Shown here: one piece after another, positions 23,801 to 35,380 of the stretch | Layout of the letters: each line of letters opens with the position of its first letter | Position numbering within the stretch: position 1 is the first letter of the stretch | NCBI GenBank assembly: GCA_949710005.1 | Contig: OX453274.1 | Coordinates: 438,501 to 502,500 of the forward strand | DNA: 64,000 bases | DNA from: Ricordea florida | Lineage: Eukaryota > Cnidaria > Anthozoa > Corallimorpharia > Ricordeidae | Direction: 5' to 3' | Position numbers and translations under genes: made by a program | Notes under the pieces: model-generated | What the model was told of the DNA's origin: nothing | The model's database searches: none | The model's input: only the letters and a program-made list of their open reading frames with translations

Positions 23801-24216
23801 CTATAATATGCATTTCTAATAACTGCTGAGAAAACACATCTCACTAAATGATGAACAAAACAGCACCATGAAACCATAAATTGGGTGGTGTTTAGTCGGG
23901 AATTCTAATACCTAATTACTGGTCGTTGGGTTAAGATCTTAATACCAAACTAGGAAACCATCATTGCATGCTCATCATACTTAAATCATCGTCTCCTTAA
24001 CGAAATTTCTACTATTTACAGTGTACTGCTACTGAGAGATGTCTTGTCACAATGAACTTCTAAAACTAGCTTGTTATTATGAGTTATTGCATAAGATTAT
24101 TTGGTTGAATTACCAATGATATTTTAAACTAATCCACAGTTGCTAAGTTAGTTACTTCGAGCAAGTTTGATATGCTGCCGGAATTAAAAATGTTTATCGG
24201 AAGAAACATGACTTAC
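20820..24216 (-). other. Intron of gene A
   Basis: A 3.4-kb intron with donor GTAAGT (24216-24211, minus strand) and acceptor TTTATTTCAG ending at 20820. Both flanking exons are in phase 0. It contains a TTCC microsatellite at 20956-20982 and otherwise AT-rich sequence with no gene I can support. Confidence 0.85.
20956..20982. repeat. (TTCC)n microsatellite
   Basis: About six to seven tandem TTCC units inside the gene A intron. Confidence 0.9.
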
Positions 24217-24498
24217 CTCGTATCGTCGATCTTTTTGCAAAAGTTCGACTTTGAGAAGAAGTCCTTTATAGGCGGCCTCCAACGCCGTGAAAGTGTCTTT
24301 GGCTTTGTCATAATGCTTTAGAGCAAGGTCATCGTTTCCAAAGTCACCTTGAGAAATCTTTGAAACGCGAGTATACGCGTACACATCTCCACCTAGCTTT
24401 GTTGTGCTCGTGGCTTCCGTGGAACCTTTCTTGTAGGTCTCAGTTACCTCATTGCCCGAGGTTGACTTGGTAAAACTCTGCTCAGCTCTGGCGCTCAT
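24217..24498 (-). CDS. Giant coiled-coil protein, gene A, exon 1 (N-terminus)
   Basis: This exon is 94 codons from an ATG at 24498 to a GTAAGT donor at 24216, ending in phase 0. The first 55 or so residues are Ser/Thr/Gly/Lys-rich and likely disordered (MSARAEQSFTKS...). The rest is a helix that enters the coil and joins exon 2 seamlessly (...DRRYE then TEKLQ...). The exon probably extends 5' as UTR to a possible acceptor at 24564-24565 (TGTACACAG on the minus strand). In the reading frame of this ATG the leader contains a TGA, which supports this Met as the start. Layout and helix position match exon 1 of gene B (28796-29035), so the two genes share an ancestral exon structure. Predicted full protein: 3753 aa. 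Confidence 0.85.
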
Positions 24499-27400
24499 TT
24501 TGGGAGGTACATCTTCAGGTCCGTATAAGCCGACTCATAAATGGCGATAGCACTGTCCCCAACCTGTGTACAAAGAATTCGTACTTGAGCTTTGATTTCT
24601 TTCTTAATTTATGCACAGAACAAACTTCTCTGGCACGTAAATTCTATGCAAATTTCGTTTATTGGGTGACAGAATAGCGGCGGCAACTGAGCTGTTCTTT
24701 ATGCAAATGTAGGTTGCAAAATATGCTTCGCTTCACTGCGTTTTAGGGTGTAAGCGTCTGGTATTTCTTTAATCACAAACCTTCCTTATTAAGAAAGGCA
24801 CAATTCTGCTTCGATGCTTAAGGGTTTCTTAAATTTGCCTTCGTTTGGTGAGGAAAGGTGGAATTATTGGAGCAACGAAGGGTTTACTCAATGGGTCCTA
24901 ACGGGATAAGTACAGAGGTGAAAAGGAGTAGTGAATGACAAAAAGTAACCTCACGCAAATACTAACTAGACATACTAGTAAGGTTGATCAAACGATAGTA
25001 GTGTCAGATATCTGCAACAAGCTTTGTATACATGTCGGGTTTCAAAAGCTCTTTCGTGACAATGAGTAACGCTGTCATTATAAAAACGAACACCTCAAAA
25101 AGTGATAACAAAGTCAAGAACTGCTTTTTACTGAACTGAAGAGGTTTTGAAAACCAGTAGACGCTCAATAATTTTATTTAAGGAGAAGGTAGATTCGAGA
25201 ATAGGGAACGTTTTTGAGATCTGCGTTCAGGTTCATTAGACCTTAACGGTGCCTGGCTCCGCCCTTTATCGAAAACACACAAGTTGATCGCCAGCGATAT
25301 CTAGAAATTTCATTGAACTGCTTTATGTACGTTGTAGGAACATTCGAGAAGGCCCAGATATTATGGTGGAAACTGCGTTCATTGGATCAAACACGTTTTT
25401 GAAACCCGCGTTAAAACAGCTAACCCGACTCTTCTCAGCTCATTATGCACAGCGTTCCGATAAACGCAATAACAAGCAGAGAAATGGCAGGAGATCTAAT
25501 AATCTCTTCTCAGGTTTTCTGCCTTTGAAACTAGTTACATTCCTATCTGTTATAAGCTAGGTCTCCCGTAGTTTATTTCCCCTGAACCAGCTTGATGAAT
25601 ATACCACTTAACGTTATTGTACAGAAGCGAGGAACAAATATTCAGGAAATCTAAAATTCATTCCTCTGAATAAGCTACGCATGAACGATAAAAAATAGCT
25701 CATATGTTTCGATTGCACTTAACATGGAGCAGAGAATTGAATAAATTTAGTTTAAACTGTCCTCTGAAAAAGCCTCTTGTATCCCAAATTAATCATTACA
25801 ACTAGGAAAGGTCAACATTGACATTTTAATATCCACCTGTTTTGAATCTTTCATCTGCAGACAAAACCAAGCCGTGTAGGCACTGTTTGAAACGACGTAG
25901 CCTTCTTACATGGAGGTCCTTGGTTTTATTTTCCCGAAATTATAAGAATGGGTTTTTAAATATTTTTTAAAAGTTTTGGTATTGATTGAGGTTTTTTTCA
26001 TTTAACCAGTGGGTATATATATGATGCATTTTTTTCTCATTCGTTGAAAAATTAACCAAAATTTGTCACATACGATACTATATAGTTTTTTCTTACTTAT
26101 TCTAGCTGGGTCTTACCTATCAATTTACGTCAGTTTTCTCTTTATTGTCATCGAATATGAGCATTCTAAAATGAAAGCTGCAAAAAATTTGTACTTCAAT
26201 AGAACGAATGGGGGCGTTTGTTTGATGAATGGGTCATAAAAACCATTAAAGGCAGGAGGCCACAATAATTAACTAGGCCGAATATCAATACTGGATGCTT
26301 GTGTCAAAATATTTAAATGAAAGGCAATATTTGGAACAAAAATAAAACCAAACCCTCTCTAGTCGATATCATGCTACAGGACCTTGTTTATATTCTGGGG
26401 GAAATTCACTACAGCAAAGTTAATTAAAACGAGTAATGAAGTGTTTAAAAGGACAATGACCAACATTTAATGTAAAATATAGTTTCTTTGTACATAGCAG
26501 AAGTTAATATAGATGCCTCAAATATAAATCCCATAGGATTTCCATGCAATATCAAAAATTTGAATAATCGATAATCTTATTAGACCAAATCAAATATATT
26601 ACAAGGCAAATGATTTTGATTTAGCTGCCACGTTTTATCGTATAAGAACAAGCCATACTCTGCCCTACCACAGTGTGCAGACTTGTTATGCAATATATAA
26701 AGGGGTGCAGGTTGAAAAGGCTGCCGATTCAAGTGTGGATGACTTCATCAGGTCTAACAAATGGTGTGAAAATAATAGGCCCAGCATTTCATAACATCAA
26801 TATAATACAAATACAAGACGGTAGAGCATCAATGATAATTACTTTCTAGGAGAAGTCCAACATTCTCAACTCTCGAAATTAGCTTGCGGTCCTTAAATGA
26901 GTTTACAAATTCTTGGTAATCGGCATGACAGAAGGTAAAACACGAGGGATAAAAATATTTTGGGAATTCACGATATAAGAAAAGCTGCAATAATTTGCGG
27001 GAAAAACTATGGCCAATATTGCAGTGATTATTATTCAACTGACAAGAATAAGATGCATGGTAAGGTCTGGTGATTTGAAGGTGTGTACATGCCGTTCAGA
27101 TTTTCGTGAACAAATTAAACCCACCGGAAGTAGAGAACAAAAACTTCGCGGAAAAACCCAATAAACACCCAAACTACTATAACGACGCAATCTTCGTGAC
27201 TTCGCCGGTCTCAAAATTATGCGAGCCTGTATGGAGCGATTTCTTTCTCTTTTACTAAAGGGATTAAGAAGATATCCGCTTTGTAAGCACAACTGGGTCA
27301 CAATATTCCCAAACAAACAAAAAGAGAGAGAGAGAGAGAAACGTTTGAATCCATAAAACTGCGAAACTTTTTAGCCAGAATCTCGTCGGGGATCTTTTAA

Positions 27401-28795
27401 GTGGCACGTTAGTAAAAGAAGAAGGTTCACTTGCGGTTTTTGGGTGGTATATATTTTTTGATTAGCAATCTCTATGATCTTCTGTGTACGTGTCTTTAGT
27501 AAATACCTTTCACAACAACTCAGATATTTTAAGTCAATCACCCTATGTTTCTAGAGAGTTCATCAGAAAAGCCAATTAAACGTTCAACCTGTCCCTGACA
27601 TGTACAGTGGGCCTTAAGTTACATTTAATATGAAGCTTGAGGACGTTAAATTATAAGCTAAACAAATACATGAAATCTCAATTTCTTATGTCCTTAATCA
27701 CCGGAAATGCAAAAATATCCTAAACGGCGATCTTTTTGGTTGAGCAGAGTGACTTTGGATCCACTTCCAATCTCTATTGCCTTCCTTGCTTCCTGTCAGA
27801 TAAAAGATGGCGAGCTCCCTTGTACAAAAACAAAGAGCCTCACATGTTCAAATTAAAGGTCGTCTGCAAATTCAGGGCACCAAGACAGAAAAATTCCCAC
27901 GCCCCGTGCTCATGCAATAGATCACAATTTGCATAGTAATCTAAGATCCTAAACAATAGATTCACTTTGCCACCCCTTGCTGACTTGTCAATATTATCTT
28001 CCTTTATATGATGGAGTCCGCACGTAGCACAATTGTTCCTAGTGAAATTTTCCCAGACAGTTAGAGTCCCAGGATTATAAAACGCTTTCCCGGGTTGTAA
28101 AATGCTTTTATCAGTAGTTCCTGTGTAGAGGAAGCTCTAAATATAGATCTGAATATGTTACTGTTGTTTATTTCACGCTTCATGCGTCTGGCAATAAGTT
28201 TAACTAACACATCACCTCTCACACAACACAAATCCCTTCGCTACAAGTAGATGAGAAAATTGCCACACAAGTCCAATGGAAAATCGCTCTGTAAGATGGA
28301 TAAAGTTCCAGTTTTTAGTTGTATTTCTTACCTTGGAGTAGGTATTAAATCAAGAGTGGTTCACTACACTTTCCTTTGTCCAATATTTGTCCTGATTCAT
28401 TGAGGAATTGATGCGTGTTATGTGCATCATTCCATGACCCCTTTTGTTAACTCAAACAATAGCAATACGTACAATCAGCCAGTAATATTCGATTGAGACT
28501 GCGCCCTGATCGAATATAATACGAAAGTTCTAGCTATGTGAGACTCCCTTTATTTGATGTCAAATTGGAGTGTTGGGCGTTGACAATGTGAAATCAAGCA
28601 TGCAATATGACGCGCTGTACAAAACCTACCCACTTGCAGGTCGCTGTCAGTCGGCAAGACTCGAGCGCTACCTGAGCGAGCAGTGTTAGCGTGTCCATTC
28701 GGGGCGTCGACATCTTAGAGCAGAGAGTTGGTTTAACTTCAGCGATTTAGAATATCTTCCGAGAAGTTTAAGTCTCGACATCGACGCCAGCAGAG
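24499..28795. other. Divergent intergenic region between genes A and B
   Basis: These 4.3 kb separate the two head-to-head start codons. It must hold proximal promoter and UTR sequence of both genes, unless gene A has a further 5' exon. A leader exon part at 24499-24563 and an AG microsatellite at 27323-27339 are visible. No additional gene can be supported. Confidence 0.6.
27323..27339. repeat. (AG)n microsatellite
   Basis: About eight AG units in the divergent spacer. Confidence 0.9.
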
Positions 28796-29035
28796 ATGTC
28801 TGAGACCGAGCAGACCAGGCTTGATGTTACATCAGACAGTGGACGGCCGATTTCGCCTTCTTCCTTTCGGCGCACGGTGACCTACAGGGTGTCTGATTTT
28901 CCGCTGACGACCAAGGCGAACGACATCACCATGCAGCACATCTCAGAAGCAAAGACGTACCTCACTGAATTCGAGCAGCTCTACAGGAAATACAGGACAG
29001 ATATTGAACTTCTGAAGAAAGAGCACGCCAGCGAG
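28796..29035 (+). CDS. Giant coiled-coil protein, gene B, exon 1 (N-terminus)
   Basis: An exon of 80 codons runs from an ATG at 28796 to a GTAAGA donor at 29036, in phase 0. The first 40 or so residues are polar, Ser/Thr/Arg-rich and probably disordered (MSETEQTRLDVTSD...). A helix with a Y-L-T-E-F-E-Q-L-Y pattern follows and leads into the coil. It is the counterpart of gene A exon 1, although the disordered parts no longer align. Translation through the donor would soon reach a stop, which supports splicing to the exon at 35381. Confidence 0.85.
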
Positions 29036-31510
29036 GTAAGACACAAAATGTTATTGGTAAGGCTGAACAAAAATTGTCTTAACATTGACTTAAGTTTGTT
29101 GTTCTTCTGTAATGCTCTCATAGGCTGGTTTGGTAACATCTGAACCAGCTTGCTGCATAAAGTGTGTTAAATCAACATTGATTCTCCTTAGTTTTATCGC
29201 AGCTGACGATATCTGTAACATTCCTTTGCACTAGATTTTATTCTTCGTCGTCGGCCCAATGACACACCCTTCCATTTTAACCAGGACGGTACTTCTGATA
29301 AATCCATTTTCACTATACTCAACGGCCGTCTGAAACCTAACAAAGTCTACCTCGTTAACGAGCACATTATTTATAGTGAATCTACGTATATGTTTGAAGA
29401 TTCTGACAAGTGAAGATTTTGGCTAATGTTTTATTCATAAATGCTCTCCGGTCACAGAAGTTTAAGGTCTTAGCTCTCAGAATATTAAGACCCAAAATCA
29501 ATATGGGCGTCGTTTTATCTTAATAGTAAAAGTCTACTACTCTACGTTGCTTTGCTGTGTGACGCTGCTTATGCCATTTATTGTAATTCAATATCGCAGC
29601 ATAATTTAATCTTCCAAGTTACGCGTCCCTAGTTTCAAAGTTAATCTTCAAACCCTAGCGGGTTGCACATTATTTGTCGCGGCGTCAACTTGATGCTATC
29701 GTGAAAATTATTAGAGATTACTCCCCATAATTCATATTTTTTGATATTATGAATTATTCGACAAAAGAAAAATTCAAAGTACTGAATCTGTTTTTCTCGC
29801 CCTGAGGGCTCCAAAACATAATGTCTAAAAGACTGACAAACAAATCGAAGGATGCTAAATCCTAATTGATTGCTTACGATCCCTGCAGAATTTAAAAAAC
29901 TTGGACAAACCTGCTTGTTTTTGTGCAAAATGTCTCGGAAATGTCGAGTGAGAAAGCAGGGTTTGCAATTTGAAGAACGGAGTACTCAATTTTGATCAAT
30001 CTTTCTGTCGATTTTGAGTTTCGAACATATGGAAATTATCATCCTATGAAGAGAGAACGGAGAAGTTACAGGGCCACTGATGAAACTGCATGTATTTGCT
30101 GGCTTTTTTTGACTGGCTGACAATACAGTGGCTCACTAAATCGTAAACAATTTTCACTTTTGTGTAAATAGAATGCATTTCGTCAACGTACGTTTCGTTC
30201 AAAAGACCGTTGTTCATTCAGCCGAGTTCAACAGAAGAAGGAAATTTGTCTTACCTCGACCAAACATCGCAAGCAGTCAACTTGATCAGAGTGCCCCGTT
30301 GTACTTTGGCCTTAGACAAAAAGTAAAAATAATCACAAACACCTCGGTTTGATTTTGAATATCACGTTACAGTGTATGACCAATTCACGTTCTGATTGGC
30401 GCCTCTCCCAGCGAGGGCAACCTTTATATGTAACCACAAGGGCTAAAAATCCTCAGCACCCTTTCATCATGCATGCAGTAGGTGCGCTGTTGCGGGCTTA
30501 AAAGTGCATACTCGATATATCTCCAGCAGGGATAATGAAGCATACGATTATACAAAATGTGAGTCGGGATAACTGTATGTAGACGACGGATAGACGTAAA
30601 ATATTTGAAACCAGTCCAAGTTTTATTTTCGGTCACCGTTCGCGTTCTCATCTCATAATTAAAATATTCCGGCTCCGCTCAAAAAAGTATACTACCCGAA
30701 CACTTATGTACGAATTTGCATGCGTCAAATATCTCGATCAAGGTTTTTACCTTCCTTTGGATTCCAAGGCCGGCAACAATTTTCGATCAGGAATAGAATC
30801 TATTTTTTACAGTGTCAAATCCGACCTTAAGGTTCCTCAGTGCTCAGAGTTTACGAGTCGTTAGGATAAAGAAAACAACTTGCTAAATTAGCTCCTTCTA
30901 AAACTTCTAAATACCTAAGCTGTAACACTAACCGCACAGTAAGACCTGGCTCCTTCAGATACACGAAAATATGCCTGCTTACTCTAACACATTATGCTCG
31001 AATCCCGCATTTCCGGACTAAAGACATCAATCTCGTGCACCTAGGACAATTTTTCACTCGTGAATCGCCCATCTGGATGAATTGTTCTTGTGTTAGCATA
31101 TAAACTTTTAACGCGTAGCGTTAATCAGTCTGTTTAGCAAACAAGCTTGTAGCTGGAAGGTTCTTGCTTGCATTAAAGTTAAATTAAGGGAAATATGAAA
31201 TTTGAAAGGTGGAGAAGCAACCTGTTGATACGTAGACCCAAGGAATTTTCTCACATGAAATAAATCGAGAAACTGATCATACCCCCAAAGGGATCCCTGT
31301 GAGGATATGTAATTTGACTGCAGGAAAGGGCAATTTTCAGTCTTTGGCCGTTGTTAATGTTAATTTAGCCAATGTAATCAAGAACATTCAAGTCTCAGGA
31401 GAGCAACAGGCAATTTCTTAATAAAGGAACATTTTCTAAAGCTCCGGCACATTTCGGTAACCATAAATTATGTTATGGCACAAGTTTTAAGAATAATATA
31501 TAACGCTTAC

Positions 31511-31681
31511 TGAGATTGCCTCTGTATTCACAAATTGAACCAAGGGAGTCCTTTCCCGTTGGTCCACCGAAGTTCCGCCCTGTTGGATGGTGTTAGTACT
31601 TGGATAGGAGACCGTTCCGTGATCACCCTCGTTGACACATTGAACTGGCGCTGCACTGCTCGGAGTGTACCGATCTCCCAT
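31511..31681 (-). CDS. Candidate first exon, minus strand, unassigned
   Basis: A frame of 57 codons runs from an ATG at 31681 and ends in phase 0 at a GTAAGC donor (31510-31505, minus strand). The peptide (MGDRYTPSSAAPVQC...) is polar and unrecognised. It lies upstream of gene A on the same strand. If spliced to the possible acceptor at 24564-24565, it would add 22 codons and stop in a TGA that overlaps the gene A start codon (ATGA). It could be an upstream ORF, an alternative 5' exon, an exon of another gene, or chance. Only the splice donor and open frame support it. Confidence 0.25.
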
Positions 31682-31812
31682 GACGCTTACATTGCGTAAA
31701 TCCACATAATGCGATACCTGTATTACTGAACAAATATTAGAAAGCGGTACAGAAAGATTCTCCCCGAAATATACAAATGTCTCGTCGATGACAAAGCAGG
31801 ACTCCAGTACAC

Positions 31813-31832
31813 CTACATACATACATACATAC
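31813..31832. repeat. (CATA)n microsatellite
   Basis: About five tandem ACAT/CATA units in the gene B intron. Confidence 0.85.
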
Positions 31833-32095
31833 GTATTTAGAACATAGCTTTGGGAAACTAAGCGCGCTTTATTGTTTGCATGCTGACGTCAGATTGATAA
31901 CCAATTGAAAAGTTGTGTGAAGTGTTGATTTATAAAAGAAATGGTAAACGCAGCAGCTGTGCAACCATCGAGTTATGGACGCACTTGGGAGCTTTGCTAA
32001 GCACTCAAGAAGCATACTATTTCTTCATTATTAATCCTAAAAGTCGAGTAACTATAAAAACAGTCAGCGACGAAATAGACGGTCCAAATATACAA

Positions 32096-32098
<3 letters not shown>

Positions 32099-32128
<30 letters not shown>
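32099..32128. repeat. (TA)n microsatellite
   Basis: About fifteen TA units immediately left of the inverted-repeat element at 32141, which may have used this run as its TA target. Confidence 0.9.
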
Positions 32129-32129
<1 letters not shown>

Positions 32130-32140
32130 GTGTATATGTA

Positions 32141-32959
32141 CCGTATTTACTCGTGTATAAGTCGACCTTTTATGACCAAAAAATCATCCCAAAAAATCGC
32201 CCTCGACTTATACTCGAATCATACACAAAGACCTGACCAAGCAATCCAATAAATTAGCATAACAATTGCCCGAAGTCCGTTACGAAAACCGAGTTTACAA
32301 AACCAGTTCTAATTGTGCTCGAGTTCTGTCAGTTTTCGGCACATTTTTCGTCAACAAAAAAAGTGTCAAACTCTAATTGTTAAGTGGTTTCAGCGCAGAC
32401 CTACTGGAGATGATTTCTATTGTGTCTTTTGATCTGTAGAGCAGATATATTTTTAAAGCTTCGCTGGTGTTTACGGTGCTGAACTTTCGTTTTCATCGAA
32501 CGATTGCAGTAGCCGAGTGACCTGGCAAATGCTGGCAAACACCGCCATCTTTTCCAAGATGGCGGTGTTTCATCAAGCGATCCTTCGAAGTTCTTCGGCA
32601 TTCCTCTGGTCTTCTAAATCTCCTTTCAAACTCAACATTCTGATAAAGGCTAGTTAAATGCAATGTGATTTACAGGTACTTCCAAATATTGTAAAAGAAT
32701 TCTTTAGAAAATCGAAGTGCTCGAGTGTGCTTAAATCGTGATGATATAAACAAGTCCTAATAAACTTCAAAGCACACGATTGCAATTTCGTTTTGCCTTT
32801 TTTAATTTACCGTGTTTTCAGTATATTCTTAGGAAGAAAAGATTAACTTTCTTGGGAAATTTCTTTTGGACTGAATTTCACTTCTATAACCAGAAATGAT
32901 GAAAAATCCGATTTTTGACCTTGAGAATGGGGGGTCGACTTATACACGAGTAAATACGG
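32141..32959. mobile_element. Non-autonomous TA-flanked DNA transposon (MITE-like, Tc1/mariner-type)
   Basis: The element is 819 bp. The terminal inverted repeats at 32141-32167 and 32933-32959 are 27 bp and perfect by eye; both ends read CCGTATTTACTCGTGTATAA inward. A TA dinucleotide flanks each side (32139-32140 and 32960-32961), the target duplication typical of the Tc1/mariner superfamily. The interior has no transposase I can recognise, so it is probably non-autonomous. A perfect 15-bp hairpin sits in the middle (32537-32570). Confidence 0.85.
32537..32570. repeat. Perfect hairpin inside the TA-flanked element
   Basis: Arms AAACACCGCCATCTT (32537-32551) and their exact complement (32556-32570) enclose a 4-nt TTCC loop. 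It may be a nested foldback or a remnant of a larger inverted repeat. Confidence 0.85.
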
Positions 32960-35380
32960 TATATCACGAATCATATTTTATTGCCAGTTTGTCCTAGTCG
33001 TGCTTATGTAGTGTCAGTATCGATATTGTAAACAATAAACATGTAACACTAACATAGCAATGATCGATTAAGAAACAGTATCCTAGGTAATGAACAGTAA
33101 TAGATTCGATAGAGTACCACGCTTAAATTTAACTGAGTGTCTTAATCGCACTGTGTGAGAAAGTTGCTTCAAATTTTGTGTTCAGACAAACTGATTGCTA
33201 TTCACGATTCAATGCAACCAAAAAAACATGGATAATAAATCCAAGAATTCAATCTCCAGTGACTATTTGACAAGTGAACAAACTTGGTTCGAGGAGAGAA
33301 CGTCTTTCCCCACATTTCATGAACATTCCGGTAGTGTTGTGTTTGTCCACACTGATTGACCCCTCATTTTGCACGTGATTCCAAGGTGAACTGGTGCCAG
33401 TGAAATCGCACATTGTGACTACGACAAAAAGAAAAAAATCGGGTTCTCCCGGATTCCTGACGCGCTCGCTTACTTATACAGCATCCTGCGTAAAAAGACG
33501 CTGTTGACTTTGTCCTAACTGTATCGCAGTACGCCAAAGGTTGTCCCGTTTCAGTTTGCATTTTGAAATGTTCAAAGAAACATATGCAGACACTTTTGGC
33601 AAAGTTCGGAAGTCCTCCGTAAATGGTCGGAAATCTTAGGAAGTCGCTCGAACGTTGTGGGAAGCGAAACTATTTCGCATTTTAGTTAGAAAAAGTTCAT
33701 GAGTAAAAGATAAAAGTGATCTTTTTCAGTGGTAGCCTGAACATGAAATGGTGAGTCATTCAGTCATGACATAGACAGCAAAGTTTCTGGATTTCATTTT
33801 ATAGGTTTATTGATTTCTTTTAATATTCAACAATACATATTTATTGTAGTTTCTGTAACGCACCTTAGAAAATGAGTGACGACCCAACTCGTTTTATACA
33901 ATAGAGGGTAATACTGCGAAACAACGAAAGGTTTAAAGTCTCACCGGTGAAAGAGGCCGTTTTAGAATGCCAATAAAATATTTCTAGCAAGGCGAAATAA
34001 TGCAGACGAACCTGTATTCTGGATTATATTTATCGGAAAATGGTTGTTTTCAAACATGATAAATCATAAATTACTATCTCCATTGATAATGATGCAAAAC
34101 GGGCTAGGTCACTGAAGCACTTGACTCTGATGATGCCTTCCACTCAGGTTGTCAAAGTCAGGCAACGTCATCAACACTTCTTTATGGAAGTACATGCACC
34201 AGGACGATCGTATTATAAAACAGCTACGACGATCTCCATGTTAAGTTTATGTTAACTGCTCGTAGCGCTTAAGTCAACGTGGGAATAGCACCCGAATAAA
34301 CCTTAAACTGAGGACAATTATCACTTAACTGGGCTGCAAAAGGCTCACAGTTTAAGTCGCCGTTCTTCTTTCTAAGCGACCTGTCAAGCGTTAAGATAGA
34401 AACAAACCGATAGTTAAGAGGATGATCGTGTTAGACCTGGGCATAGACGCCAGGACAAACAAAGGATTATTCTTTTTTCGTGCCCTTTTGCTTGCCCAGA
34501 CCTCGCGCCACACTTTCTTTTGTTTCTGCTTGTACCTTTCGATCTGCAGGGCTTCAGAAAAAGCTTGGCCATGCATGATAAACAGGCTCCTAGAGTGTGG
34601 TATATTTCATCGCGATAACGCCCAGTCAGCACACAACTAAGGGCTCCGTTTTCCCATTCCGCTGAGTTACCCATGATCTTGTGTTGAGGCAACTAGTACC
34701 AGTTCATTTTTTTTCGATTGCATTACAACAAAACAACGATACTTACAATACAAAGCCTACGCTGTTTCTGTTCCAGTACTAACAATCATGATACTTACAG
34801 GACTTACATTGCAAATACTTTCACTATAATACTACCACTTCTTACAACTCAATACCTACACTGTTTGCATTACAATACACAATACAGTCCAAACACTAAT
34901 TACAAGACGATACTAATAACACTAATAATAATACGGTCTACACGCGCGACGGAACCACAACCGCACGCAACACACGCAGACGCAGCAACGCGTCACCCAT
35001 TAGAAAACAAGTGACGCCAATGAGAAACACGTCACCACGCCCGCACATGCCGTCCGCGCCACGCCGCACGCGCGAACCAGTCCTTAGAATACTGAACTGA
35101 CACACACACCTACTATTCCAATCCCTATTTATTACTTACGTGTTCAAGTCCTATTTTTATTTGACCGGTTACATAGACAGAGCAGAGGGTAAAAACAAAC
35201 AGACCTCACAAGGTGCTAGTTCTAGTTCTTGCAAAAAAAAAATTATCTAGATGCGGCTCGGCTTCGTTATATTTGAGACGAAAAATAGTTCACAATGCTT
35301 ACTTAAGATTGGTGCTGGCGTAGAAGGGCCGAACCCCTTAATGAAACCAAGACTTAATTTTCTCACCTTATTCTTCTAAG

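Larger units (their letters stand above)
29036..35380 (+). other. Intron of gene B
   Basis: A 6.3-kb phase-0 intron with donor GTAAGA and acceptor TTCTTCTAAG (35371-35380). It carries CATA and TA microsatellites, an 819-bp inverted-repeat element (32141-32959), a candidate minus-strand exon (31511-31681), and an A/C-biased stretch at about 34720-35120. Confidence 0.85.

Noticed and set aside
32401-32601. 66-codon minus-strand frame in the TA-flanked element as a transposase fragment
   Set aside because: No DDE or helix-turn-helix signature, and it spans the internal hairpin.
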